Source of the DNA: CAWBYL01 sp963793025
Lineage (GTDB): Bacteria; Actinomycetota; Acidimicrobiia; Acidimicrobiales; Acidimicrobilacustridaceae
Assembly (NCBI GenBank): GCA_963793025.1
Contig: CAWBYL010000001.1
Span: forward strand, 434,001 to 498,000
Length of the DNA: 64,000 bases
Direction: 5' to 3'
The notes under the pieces were generated by a model. It saw only the letters and a list, made by a program, of their open reading frames with translations, was not told the origin of the DNA and ran no database searches. The number at the start of each line of letters is the position of its first letter. Within the stretch, counting starts at the first letter, position 1. Positions 16,251 through 24,133 of the stretch are shown here, one piece after another. Both the position numbers and the translations under genes were made by a program.

Positions 16251-17660
16251 TCAGCCCCCGGACGGCACCGCAACGGCGTCGACGTCGACCCACTCGGGCA
16301 GGTCCATCGCGGGCATGGCCGGGGTGGTGTCGGCCTCGGGCATGGAGGGCTGGCGCCCGGGGAGGGGCGACAACCGCCAGTCCCCGGGCGGCAACGGTCG
16401 GTCGTCGATCACCTGGTCGGGATCGACGGCGGCGGCCGCGTCTCCCTCCGATCCGCGGCAGGAGGTCACCGCCTCGATGTCCGCCGGCATCGAGGTGCGG
16501 TAGCGGTTCCCGCTGAAGCAGTTGCCGAGGGCGCCCGGGTCGCCGGTCACGGCGGCCTGGGCGAGGTCGGCGGTGCCCGAGTCGCTCACCAGGTTTCCGT
16601 CGACCTCGTTGCCGGCCGACTCCCACACCGTGCGACCGGTGTTGGCGCTGTCGCCTCCGACCGACCCGGCGGGACTGATCGGGCAGGCGTCGAGGGCGGT
16701 GTCCTCGACGACCTCGGGCATCGGGCTCTCCGCTTCCGCCACCTGCGGCGTCAGGGCGATCCCGACCCGCTCGTTGGCGGTGACGCGGTTCCGGAGCACG
16801 GAGTTGTCCAGACCACCGGAGATCATGATGCCCGAGCCGATGCCGGGGTCTCCGGCACCGACCGCCCGGGCCTGCCGACCGTTGCCCTCCACCACGTTGC
16901 CCACCAGGATCGTCTCCCGTTCGGGTCGGCACCGTTCGTCGTTGCCGGTGCGCAACACGATGCCGGTCCGGTTGGCGCGGAAGGTGGAACCGGCGACGAT
17001 CAGGTTCCCGCCGGCGTCGGTGGCGATGAATCCGGTGCCGTTGTGCTCGGAGACGACGCCGCGCAGGAGAGCGTCACACGGAGAGCACCCCGAGACGGCG
17101 ATCCCGGCGACCGGGCTCCCCGACACGAGGACGTCCTCGATCTGGCCGTGCACGGAGTCCTGCACGGCGATGCCCCAGGCGCCGGTGCGGTAGCTCGTGA
17201 GGTGGCTGCCCCGGTAGCCGTCGGCTCCCACCCAGACGAAGCCGCCGCCCGTGTAGTTCCGGGCGGTGAGGTTCTGGAGGGTCACGGCTCGTGCCCCCAG
17301 GACCCTGATCCCGTTGCCCATGGAGAACTGGCCGTCGAGGATCACGTCGTTGCGGTCGGTTCCCCGGATGGTGAGGCCGTCGGTCGTGACGTTGACCGCC
17401 TCGGTGTAGATCCCCGGCGACACGAGGATCAGGTCGCCCGGTTCCGCCTCGTCGACGGCGGCCTGCACCGTGGGTTGATCGGCGGGTACGGCGATCACCA
17501 TGCCGGTGGGGCCGCTCACCTCCTCGGTCGGCTGGGCCCCGGGGTCAGACGTGCAGGCGGCGACCATCACGAGGGCCCCGAACATCGCGAGCACCAGGAC
17601 CGGCAGCCGGAAGGGCCGCGTGCGCCCGGAGCCACGTCCGGGCCGACGGGCGCCGCTCAC
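16251..17660 (-). CDS. Right-handed beta-helix (NosD/pectate-lyase-like) lipoprotein
   Basis: 469 aa. The N-terminus has basic residues, then VLVLAMFGALVMVAAC with lipobox Cys36. From about residue 55 to 400 it shows the periodic short strands of a parallel beta-helix: QPTVQAAVDEAEPGDLILVS, LTIRGTDRNDVILDG, and repeated N-x-V/I turns such as ILVGNVVEGNG and NSVLRNRVTANERVGIAL. Several Cys pairs could be disulphides. No catalytic residues are evident, so sugar binding or hydrolysis on the cell surface is only a possibility. ATG overlaps the rsmI stop (ATGA), an unusual coupling of a surface protein to an rRNA methylase. Confidence 0.85.
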   Translation of the reverse strand: MSGARRPGRGSGRTRPFRLPVLVLAMFGALVMVAACTSDPGAQPTEEVSGPTGMVIAVPADQPTVQAAVDEAEPGDLILVSPGIYTEAVNVTTDGLTIRGTDRNDVILDGQFSMGNGIRVLGARAVTLQNLTARNYTGGGFVWVGADGYRGSHLTSYRTGAWGIAVQDSVHGQIEDVLVSGSPVAGIAVSGCSPCDALLRGVVSEHNGTGFIATDAGGNLIVAGSTFRANRTGIVLRTGNDERCRPERETILVGNVVEGNGRQARAVGAGDPGIGSGIMISGGLDNSVLRNRVTANERVGIALTPQVAEAESPMPEVVEDTALDACPISPAGSVGGDSANTGRTVWESAGNEVDGNLVSDSGTADLAQAAVTGDPGALGNCFSGNRYRTSMPADIEAVTSCRGSEGDAAAAVDPDQVIDDRPLPPGDWRLSPLPGRQPSMPEADTTPAMPAMDLPEWVDVDAVAVPSGG

Positions 17661-18487
17661 GGGCGGGTGGCGAGGGCGTAGACCCGCCGCTTCGGGACCC
17701 GGAGAGCGGCGGCGACCTCGGCCACCGCGTCGCGTGTGGTGAGCCCGGCCGCTCGCTCTGCCTCCAGGGCGGCGGCGATCTGGTCGTCGGTGGCCGCGTC
17801 CGGCGCCGGAGAGCCGTCGAGCACCACCACGTACTCACCCCGGGGGGCGACCTCCTCGCAGCGCAGCACGGCGCCGGCCAGCGGACCCCGCCACAGCTCC
17901 TCGTGGAGCTTGGTGAGCTCGCGGGCGAGGACGACCCGCCGCTCCGGCCCGCAGACCTCCACCAGATCGGCGAGGGTCCGGGCCAACCGGTGCGGGGCCT
18001 CGTACAGCACGACGGTGCGCCGCTCACCGGCGACGGCACCCAGCCGCTCGGTGCGAGCCGAGCCCTTGCGGGGCAGGAAGCCCTCGAAGACGAAGCGGCC
18101 GGCCGGGAGCCCGCTGGCCACCAGACCTGTCACCGCCGCCGACGGACCGGGTATCACCTCGACACGATGTCCGGCCTCCGAGGCCGCCGCCACCAGACGT
18201 TCCCCCGGGTCGGAGATCCCGGGCATGCCGGCGTCGGACACCACCGCGACCCGCTCCCCACGGTCCAGCCGGGCGAGGACGGCGCCGACCGCCGTCGCCT
18301 CGGTGTGGTCGTTGACGACGAGCAGCACCGGGGCCCGCACGCCGATGTGGGCGAGCAGGCGACCGGTGCGCCGGGTGTCCTCGCACGCCACGGCGTCGGC
18401 CCGGCCCAGCTCCTCGGCCGCCCGGGGGGCCAGGTCACCCAGGTTGCCGATCGGCGTGCCTATGAGCACGAGGGCGCCGCCGCTCAT
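17657..18487 (-). CDS. rsmI: 16S rRNA (cytidine(1402)-2'-O)-methyltransferase RsmI
   Basis: 276 aa. A tetrapyrrole-methylase-fold SAM enzyme that 2'-O-methylates C1402 in the 16S P-site. Signatures: LIGTPIGNLGDLAPRA at the start, ACEDTRRTGRLL, VNDHTE, VAVVSDAGMPGISDPG, VIPGPSAAVTGLVASGLP, FEGFLPRKGSAR, YEAPHRL and RELTKLHEE. Length is normal for the family. ATG 18487 overlaps the DUF192 stop by 4 nt; the open frame upstream of it lies inside that gene and is not coding. The C-terminal 30 residues (LTTRDAVAEVAAALRVPKRR) match the RsmI tail that resembles a small helix-turn-helix. Confidence 0.95.
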   Translation of the reverse strand: MSGGALVLIGTPIGNLGDLAPRAAEELGRADAVACEDTRRTGRLLAHIGVRAPVLLVVNDHTEATAVGAVLARLDRGERVAVVSDAGMPGISDPGERLVAAASEAGHRVEVIPGPSAAVTGLVASGLPAGRFVFEGFLPRKGSARTERLGAVAGERRTVVLYEAPHRLARTLADLVEVCGPERRVVLARELTKLHEELWRGPLAGAVLRCEEVAPRGEYVVVLDGSPAPDAATDDQIAAALEAERAAGLTTRDAVAEVAAALRVPKRRVYALATRP

Positions 18488-18834
18488 CGCAGCTCCAGGC
18501 GATCGCCGACGTGGATGCCCCACCGGTCGAAGGCGCCGGCCTCGCACTCGACCACGGCATGGGCCCGGAGCACGGGCCGGCCGATCCGGTTGGGGGCCAT
18601 CGTGGTGATCCGGAGGATGCGCAGCTCGGCGTCGACATGGGCCACGTCGATGGCGAAGCGCATCCGGATCGTGTGCACCGAGCGGGCCGGGCGCAGGACG
18701 AGCGCCCCGTCCACCCCGTCGCGACCGAGCAGGCCCCGGCGGCGAGCTCGCCGGGTGTCGGCCACCTCGACCGCGGCGAGGACGTGATCGTCGTGGACCA
18801 GCCATCCGGCTCCGGTGATCCACGGGTCCGCCAT
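18484..18834 (-). CDS. DUF192 family protein
   Basis: 116 aa. DUF192 core: VADTRRARRRGLLGRDG, then ALVLRPARSVHTIRMRFAIDVAHVD, LRITTMAPNRIGRPVLRA and VVECEAGAFDRWGIHVGD. The family is small and of unknown biochemical role, and is often exported or lipid-anchored; this copy has no signal peptide. The start is ATG 18834, and the reading frame continues upstream only as out-of-frame ychF sequence. It is 17 nt downstream of ychF and overlaps rsmI by 4 nt. Confidence 0.85.
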   Translation of the reverse strand: MADPWITGAGWLVHDDHVLAAVEVADTRRARRRGLLGRDGVDGALVLRPARSVHTIRMRFAIDVAHVDAELRILRITTMAPNRIGRPVLRAHAVVECEAGAFDRWGIHVGDRLELR

Positions 18835-18851
18835 GGCGGTGATCGTACGAC

Positions 18852-19929
18852 TCAGACGTTGAAACGGATCTCCATGACGTCGCCGTCGCTCACCACGTAG
18901 TCCTTCCCCTCGATGCGCAGGGTCCCCGCGTCCCTGGCCTTGGACCAGGCCCCGACGCTCAACAGGTCGTCCCAGTGGATCACCTCGGCCCGGATGAAAC
19001 CGCGCTCGAAGTCGGTGTGGATGACCCCGGCGCACTGTGGCGCCCGGTAGCCGGCCCGGAAGGTCCAGGCCCGCGACTCCTTCTCCCCGGTCGTGAAGAA
19101 GGTGCGCAGGCCGAGCATGCGGTAGGCGGTGGTGAGGAAACGCGGGCAGGGCACCCTCGCCGAGGCCGAGGCCCTCCAGCATCTCGGTCCGCCCTTCGGG
19201 ATCGAGCTGGGCCGCCTCCGCCTCGAGCTGGACGCACATGCCGATGACCTCGCCGTGGGCGCCGAACTCGGCCTCCACCGGCGCGGTCAGCTCGTCGACC
19301 CGCTCGAGGTCGTCCTCCCCCACGTTGACGATGGCCAGCACCGGCTTGTTGGTCAACAGGAAGTAGTTGCGCAGCAGGAGCCGGCTGTCGTCGTCGAGCT
19401 CGCTGCGGTAGATCGGCGTCCCCTCCGACAGGATCTCGAGGGCCCGGCCGAGGGCCTCGACCTCGTCGGCGATGGTGCGGTCCTGCTTGGCCGCCTTGCG
19501 CCGCTTGTCGATCTGCGTCTCGACCGTCTCGAGGTCGGCCAGAGCGATCTCGGTCTCCACGATGCGGAGGTGCTCCAGCGGGTCCGAGGGGCCGGGGACG
19601 TCGTCGTCGTGGAAGGCCCGCAGGACGAAGACGATGGCGTCGGCCTCGCGGATGTTGGCGAGGAACTTGTTGCCCAGGCCCTCGCCGGCGCTGGCCCCTT
19701 CCACCAACCCGCCGATGTCGACGAACTGCACGCTGGCCGGCACCACGTTCTTCGACCTGCTCATGGCTGCGAGCTGGTCGAGCCGGGAGTCGGGCACCTT
19801 GGCCACCCCCACGTTCGGGTCCTTGGTGGCGAAGGCGTAGGGCGCGGCCAGCGCGCTCCCACCGGACAGGGCGTTGTACAGAGAGGACTTGCCCGCGTTG
19901 GGGAGGCCTACGAAGCCGAAGCGTTCCAT
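18852..19929 (-). CDS. ychF: Redox-regulated ATPase YchF (Obg family), interrupted by an apparent +1 frameshift
   Basis: About 359 aa if repaired. N-terminal part: G1 loop GFVGLPNAGKSSLYNALSGG, FVDIGGLVEGASAGEGLGN (G3), and a coiled-coil region with ETVETQIDKRRKAAKQDR. The C-terminal TGS-like domain (YRMLGLRTFFTTGEKE, HTDFERGFIRAEVI, GKDYVVSDGDVMEIRFNV) is intact but in another frame. The break falls after LGLGEGALP: removing one G from the GGG run at plus-strand 19144-19146 restores continuity into RFLTTAYRML. YchF is nearly universal, so an assembly insertion is more likely than a true pseudogene. It binds the ribosome and hydrolyses ATP. ATG 19929 opens the gene. Confidence 0.9.
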
Positions 19930-20031
19930 CGGGCGGGCAGGGTAGCTGTCGCAGGGGGTCGCTAGGTTCGGCCTCCCTTCCCCGATGGTTCTGGTCGCTC
20001 GACCAAGCGACGACAGCAGTGGGAGGAACCC

Positions 20032-20500
20032 ATGCACCCCCTCGTCCCCGTCCGGGGCATCGACCTGCGCTTCGCCGTGCTCACGCCCTTCACCGACGGC
20101 GCGGGCTCGCCCGCAAGATCGATCAGATCATCACCGCCTGGCCGAGCTCGGCGTCCGACCCGACAACCCCCGACCCGGGAAGGCCGTCGCTGACGCCATG
20201 CGCTGGGAGGTCCGCCGCGGACACGTCATTCGCGTCGGGTGCGGTCTGTACCAGCTGGGCCGCCTCCCGGAGACGACCCGCTGGCGGGCCCGGCAGCGAC
20301 TTCAGGCCGCGCTGACCTCCCACGAGAGCGTCGGTCTCACCAGCGTCGACGTCAGCTCCGAGTCAACCGTCCTCCAGGGGTGCGGCGTGCTCCTCGCCGC
20401 GGAGGGAGCCCACCGGGAAGAAGCACCGCCGGGGCTGAAGCACACAGCCCGGCCCGAGGCTTCCGTAGAGTCGTGGGCGTGGAATCCGGACCGGACATGA
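20032..20500 (+). pseudogene. Broken ORF with winged-helix-like sequence, two apparent 1-nt deletions
   Basis: GGGAGGA five nt before ATG 20032 is a good ribosome-binding site, and a TAGGTT -10 candidate lies at 19963-19968. The start frame reads MHPLVPVRGIDLRFAVLTPF. It then continues sensibly only if one base is added near 20100 (GLARKIDQII) and another near 20135 (RLAELGVRPDNP), leading to AMRWEVRRGHVIRVGCGLYQ. The last stretch resembles the wing of a small winged-helix domain (weak). The tail past about 20320 reads poorly and overlaps the next gene. It is either a decaying gene or a region of assembly deletions. No function is assigned. Confidence 0.35.
20466..20471 (+). promoter_or_regulatory. 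Leaderless -10 element (TAGAGT)
   Basis: TAGAGT ends 7 nt before GTG 20479. It favours GTG 20479 over ATG 20497 as the start of the PHP-domain gene. Confidence 0.5.
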
Positions 20501-21576
20501 CCGACACGAACCAGGACGGCGTGGCGATGACGCCGATCGAGGCGCTGGAACGCATCGGCTACCTGATGGACCGGGTTCTGGCCCCGTCGTCGAAGGTCCG
20601 CGCCTTCCGCCACGCCGCGGAGGTGCTCGAAGCGCTCCCGGACGGCGAGCTCGAGCAACGGCTCGCCGCCGGCACTCTGAAGGAGCTGGCCGGCATCGGG
20701 CCCTCGACCGAGGCGGTCATCGTGGAGGCGGCGCGGGGCAGGGTCCCCGCCCGGCTGGTGGACCTGGAGTCCACCTCCGTCCTCCCTCTCAGCGAGGAAG
20801 GTCGGCCCTACCGGGAGGCTCTGCGGGGCGACTGCCACAGCCACTCCACGTGGAGCGACGGCGGAGCCAGCATCGAGGAGATGGCCCTCACCGCCGCCGG
20901 CCTGGGCCACGAGTACCTCGTGCTCACCGACCACTCCCCCCGGCTCACCGTCGCCCACGGACTGAACCGCGAGCGGCTGGAGGCCCAACTGGCCGAGGTG
21001 GCGCGCCTCAACGCCGAGCTGGCCCCGTTCCGCATCCTGAGCGGGGTGGAGGTCGACATCCTGGAGGACGGCTCGCTCGACGGCGACGACGACATGCTCG
21101 AGCGGCTGGACGTGGTCGTGGCCAGTGCCCACTCCAAGCTGAGCATGCCCGCCGAGGCCATGACCCGTCGCCTCGTGGTGGCGGCGGCCAACCCTCTCGT
21201 GGACATCCTCGGCCACTGCACCGGACGGAAGCTGAGGGCACGGGTGCCTCACCCCGACGACGTCCCCGAGGTGGCCCGACCCCAGTCCACCTTCGACGCC
21301 GAGCTGGTCTTCGCCGCCTGCGCCCAGTTCGGCACGGCGGTGGAGATCAACTGCCGACCCGAGCGCCAGGACCCCCCCGACGACCTGCTCGAGCTCGCCC
21401 TCGAGTGGAACTGCCGGGTCGCCATCGACACCGACGCCCACGCACCGGGCCAGCTCGAGTGGCAGGTGTACGGCTGCGACAAGGCCGCGCGTCACGGCAT
21501 CGACATCGAACGCATCGTCAACACCATGCCGGCCGACGAGCTGGTCGACTGGGCCGCGGGCGGCTCGGACCGGTAG
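20479..21576 (+). CDS. PHP-domain phosphoesterase with N-terminal helix-hairpin-helix (PolX C-terminal-like, no polymerase domain)
   Basis: 365 aa. The first ~100 residues resemble the DNA polymerase X helix-hairpin-helix region (SSKVRAFRHAAEVLEALPDG, LKELAGIGPSTEAVIVEAA). The rest is a PHP phosphoesterase: metal ligands in DCHSHSTWSDG, LTDHSP, GVEVDILEDG, ASAHSKL, HCTGRKL and IDTDAHAP. In PolX proteins the PHP domain follows a nucleotidyltransferase; here only the hairpin and PHP parts are present, so a standalone 3'-exonuclease or phosphatase acting in DNA repair is plausible (inference). GTG 20479 is chosen for its leaderless -10 box; ATG 20497 remains possible. Confidence 0.85.
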   Translation: MESGPDMTDTNQDGVAMTPIEALERIGYLMDRVLAPSSKVRAFRHAAEVLEALPDGELEQRLAAGTLKELAGIGPSTEAVIVEAARGRVPARLVDLESTSVLPLSEEGRPYREALRGDCHSHSTWSDGGASIEEMALTAAGLGHEYLVLTDHSPRLTVAHGLNRERLEAQLAEVARLNAELAPFRILSGVEVDILEDGSLDGDDDMLERLDVVVASAHSKLSMPAEAMTRRLVVAAANPLVDILGHCTGRKLRARVPHPDDVPEVARPQSTFDAELVFAACAQFGTAVEINCRPERQDPPDDLLELALEWNCRVAIDTDAHAPGQLEWQVYGCDKAARHGIDIERIVNTMPADELVDWAAGGSDR

Positions 21577-21588
21577 CCTCGAAGCCCT

Positions 21589-21672
21589 ATGTCGAAGAAG
21601 ACCTCGAAGCGCAAGACCAACGCCCGGCGCAAGCCCGCGAACCACGGCTCCAAGCCGAACGCAGGTCGCTGA
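21589..21672 (+). CDS. Very small basic protein, likely ribosomal protein bL37
   Basis: 27 aa. It starts MSKKTSKRKTNARRK and ends in KPANHGSKPNAGR, with 11 Lys/Arg in all. The Lys/Arg-rich helix followed by a Lys/Arg-x-ANHG-x-(K/R)PN tail matches my recollection of bL37, the tiny actinobacterial 50S protein found in mycobacterial ribosome structures. It sits 12 nt after the PHP gene, and its stop overlaps the putative CTG start of the peptidase gene (CTGA). A TAGCCT hexamer that includes the PHP stop codon ends 9 nt upstream of the ATG. Gene finders would normally miss it. Confidence 0.7.
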   Translation: MSKKTSKRKTNARRKPANHGSKPNAGR

Positions 21673-23765
21673 CGGCCCCTTCGTTCCCTCTTCCTCCACC
21701 CACCCGGGCCGACGACCTCGTCGAGGTCCGGCACGGGGTGTCGATCACCGACCCGTACCGGTGGCTGGAGACCGACGGCGATCCTCGGTTCGCCGCGTGG
21801 GCCGACGCCCAGGACGCCCACGCCTCGGCCGTGCTCGCCCGCCTCCCCCGGCGGGAGGAGCTGCGAGGCCGGCTGGTGGAGCGCCTGCAGGTCGCGACGT
21901 CGGTCGCGCCCCACGTGTCCGGGCCCCGCCTGTTCACCCTCGAGCGCTGGTCCCATCTGGACCAGGCCGTGCTCGTCGTCCGCTCGGCCGAGAACTCCGG
22001 GCGGGCCCGCACGATCGTCGACCCCCATCGAGCCACCGGAGACCCGACGGCCGCCATCGACTGGTTCCACCCCTCCCCCGACGGCCGCCTGGTGGCCTAC
22101 GGGATCTCGACGGGTGGGGACGAGCGGTCGACGCTCCACGTGCTCGACGTGACCACCGGTGAACTGCTCGCCGATCGCATCCCTCACACCCGGGCCGCGT
22201 CGGTGGCCTGGGAGCCCGATGGCGGAGGGTTCGTCTACACCCGCTACCCCCACGGCGACGAACGCCAGGCCGCCGATCGCGGCGAGGGGCGCTACGCCTT
22301 CCACCACCGCCTGGGCCGTCCGTGGCCGAACGACACCCTCGTGTGGGACTCCCTCCCTGACCCCACGGCGTGGACCACGGTGTCGCTGTCTCGCGACGGA
22401 CGGTGGCTCCTCGTGCACCTCTCGGTCGGGTGGAGCCGCACCGACGTCCACCTGGTCGACCGTTCGACCGGTTCCCGGACCGTGCTGATCGAGGGGATCG
22501 ACGCCCGCACCGCCCTCGAGGTGGTCGACGACCAGGTCATCGGCATCACCACCCTCGGGGCCGATCGCGGCCGCGTGGTGTCGGCCCCCCTCGCCACCGC
22601 GTGGCACGACCACTGGTGCACGATCGTCCCCGAGTCCGAGGAGGTGGTCGAGTCCGTCGCCGTCACCTCCCGATCCCTGCTCGTCCTCTCCAGCCGGTCC
22701 GCGGTCGCCCGGCTGTGGCGCTGCGACCACGATGGCAGCGACCGAGCGCCGGTCGAGCTCCCGGGCCTCGGCTCGGTCACCGGGCTCTCCGGGAGCCCGG
22801 ATCGGGACGAGGGCTTCGTGTCCTTCACCAGCTTCGCCACCCCGTCGACGACCTATCGCTGGGCGCCGAGCCCCCCAGGGGCGTCGGCCTCACCCGCCCT
22901 CACCGACTGGAGCACCCTCGACGAGGCCCCGTCCTCCGACGTGGTGGTGGAACAGGTCCGCTACCCGTCCCCCGACGGGACCGAGGTGTCGATGTTCCTC
23001 GTGCGGGCGAGCACCACCGAGTTGGGTCCGGAGACGCCGTGCGTGCTCACCGGGTACGGCGGATTCTCCATCTCGATGGCTCCGTCGTACTCGGCGGCCA
23101 TCGCCGAGGTGTGCGCCGACGGCGGGCTCTACGCCGTGGCCAACGTCCGGGGCGGCGCCGAGGAAGGCGAGGCCTGGCACCGGGCGGGGATGCGGGAGAA
23201 CAAGCAGAACACCTTCGACGACTTCATCGCCGCCGCCGACTGGCTGGTCGCCACGGGTCGCACGAGCCGGGCCCGGCTCGCCCTCCGGGGCGGCTCGAAC
23301 GGCGGGCTGCTGGTCGGCGCCGCCATCACCCAGAGACCCGACCTGTGCCAGGTCGCCCACATCGCCGTCCCTCTCCTCGACATGGTGCGCTACGCCGACC
23401 TGCTCCTCGGCCGGTTGTGGGTACCCGAGTACGGCGACCCCGACGACGCCGAGCAGATGGGATGGCTCCTCGGCTACTCGCCCTACCACCGAGTCGTCGA
23501 GGACACCTGCTATCCCGCCGTGCTGCTCACCGCGGCGACCGGTGACTCGCGCGTCCACCCGGCCCACGCCCGCAAGATGGCGGCCCGCCTCCAACACGCC
23601 ACCAGCTGTGGCGAGCGCCGCCCGATCATCCTGCGCGAGGAGGCCGACGCCGGCCACGGCCAAGGCAAGCCGGTCTCGGCCCAGGCCGCCGAGCTGGCCG
23701 ACGTCCTCGGATTCCTCCTCGGTCAGATCGATCCGCCCGGCGGCGACGACGACCACGCTGGCTAG
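21669..23765 (+). CDS. Prolyl oligopeptidase family serine peptidase (S9A)
   Basis: 698 aa from a proposed CTG start. The N-terminus then reads like the family (PPPTRADDLVEVRHGV, DPYRWLE), followed by a seven-bladed propeller and a C-terminal alpha/beta hydrolase: YGGFSISMAPSYSA, NVRGGAEEGEAWHRAGM, the nucleophile Ser in RGGSNGGLLVGA, Asp in TAATGDSRVHPAHA and His in ADAGHGQGKP. It cleaves short peptides after proline. There is no ATG/GTG/TTG in frame between 21580 and 21669. The first conventional option is a GTG near 21738, which would remove the conserved opening. No signal peptide is seen, so it is cytoplasmic. Confidence 0.9.
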   Translation: MTAPSFPLPPPTRADDLVEVRHGVSITDPYRWLETDGDPRFAAWADAQDAHASAVLARLPRREELRGRLVERLQVATSVAPHVSGPRLFTLERWSHLDQAVLVVRSAENSGRARTIVDPHRATGDPTAAIDWFHPSPDGRLVAYGISTGGDERSTLHVLDVTTGELLADRIPHTRAASVAWEPDGGGFVYTRYPHGDERQAADRGEGRYAFHHRLGRPWPNDTLVWDSLPDPTAWTTVSLSRDGRWLLVHLSVGWSRTDVHLVDRSTGSRTVLIEGIDARTALEVVDDQVIGITTLGADRGRVVSAPLATAWHDHWCTIVPESEEVVESVAVTSRSLLVLSSRSAVARLWRCDHDGSDRAPVELPGLGSVTGLSGSPDRDEGFVSFTSFATPSTTYRWAPSPPGASASPALTDWSTLDEAPSSDVVVEQVRYPSPDGTEVSMFLVRASTTELGPETPCVLTGYGGFSISMAPSYSAAIAEVCADGGLYAVANVRGGAEEGEAWHRAGMRENKQNTFDDFIAAADWLVATGRTSRARLALRGGSNGGLLVGAAITQRPDLCQVAHIAVPLLDMVRYADLLLGRLWVPEYGDPDDAEQMGWLLGYSPYHRVVEDTCYPAVLLTAATGDSRVHPAHARKMAARLQHATSCGERRPIILREEADAGHGQGKPVSAQAAELADVLGFLLGQIDPPGGDDDHAG

Positions 23766-23768
23766 AGT
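23763..23768 (+). promoter_or_regulatory. -10 element TAGAGT built on the upstream stop codon
   Basis: The peptidase stop TAG forms the first three bases of TAGAGT, which ends 8 nt before GTG 23777 of queF. The spacing is compatible with a leaderless or near-leaderless transcript. Confidence 0.4.
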
Positions 23769-23776
23769 GCCGGGCC

Positions 23777-24127
23777 GTGCCCAGCGAACCGTCCAGAGAG
23801 CTCATCACCGTCCCCAACCCCGAGCCGGGACGCGACTACGAGATCGTGTGCGAGACCGACGAGCTCACGTGCCTGTGCCCGGTCACCGGCCAGCCCGACT
23901 TCGCCACCGTGCGCATCACCTACGTGCCCGATGAACTGCTGGTGGAGCTCAAGAGCCTGAAGATGTACCTGTGGAGCTTCCGGGACGAGGGCGCCTTCCA
24001 CGAGGCGGTCACCAACAGCATCCTCGACGACCTGCTGCGGGCCACCCTCCCCCGGCGCATGACGGTGGAGACGGTCTGGAAGGTGCGCGGTGGCATCCTG
24101 ACCACCGTGACCGCCTCGCACCCCTGA
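23777..24127 (+). CDS. queF: NADPH-dependent 7-cyano-7-deazaguanine (preQ0) reductase QueF
   Basis: 116 aa, unimodular type. It reduces preQ0 to preQ1 for tRNA queuosine. Catalytic Cys34 and Asp41 are in LCPVTGQPDF; the NADPH-binding QueF motif is LKSLKMYLWSFRDEG (58-72), followed by FHE with Glu76. The usual FHED reads FHEA here. The start is GTG 23777. No queC, queD, queE, tgt or queA is in the window, so the gene is orphaned from its pathway locally; it may use salvaged preQ0 or genes elsewhere. It converges with the SGNH hydrolase gene (6-nt gap). Confidence 0.93.
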   Translation: MPSEPSRELITVPNPEPGRDYEIVCETDELTCLCPVTGQPDFATVRITYVPDELLVELKSLKMYLWSFRDEGAFHEAVTNSILDDLLRATLPRRMTVETVWKVRGGILTTVTASHP

Positions 24128-24133
24128 ACGGGG

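Noticed and set aside
19985..20500. A single intact 171-codon gene starting at 19985
   Set aside because: The first ~50 codons are low-complexity Ser/Arg/Pro sequence without a ribosome-binding site; only the later part reads like protein, better explained as a broken gene starting at 20032.
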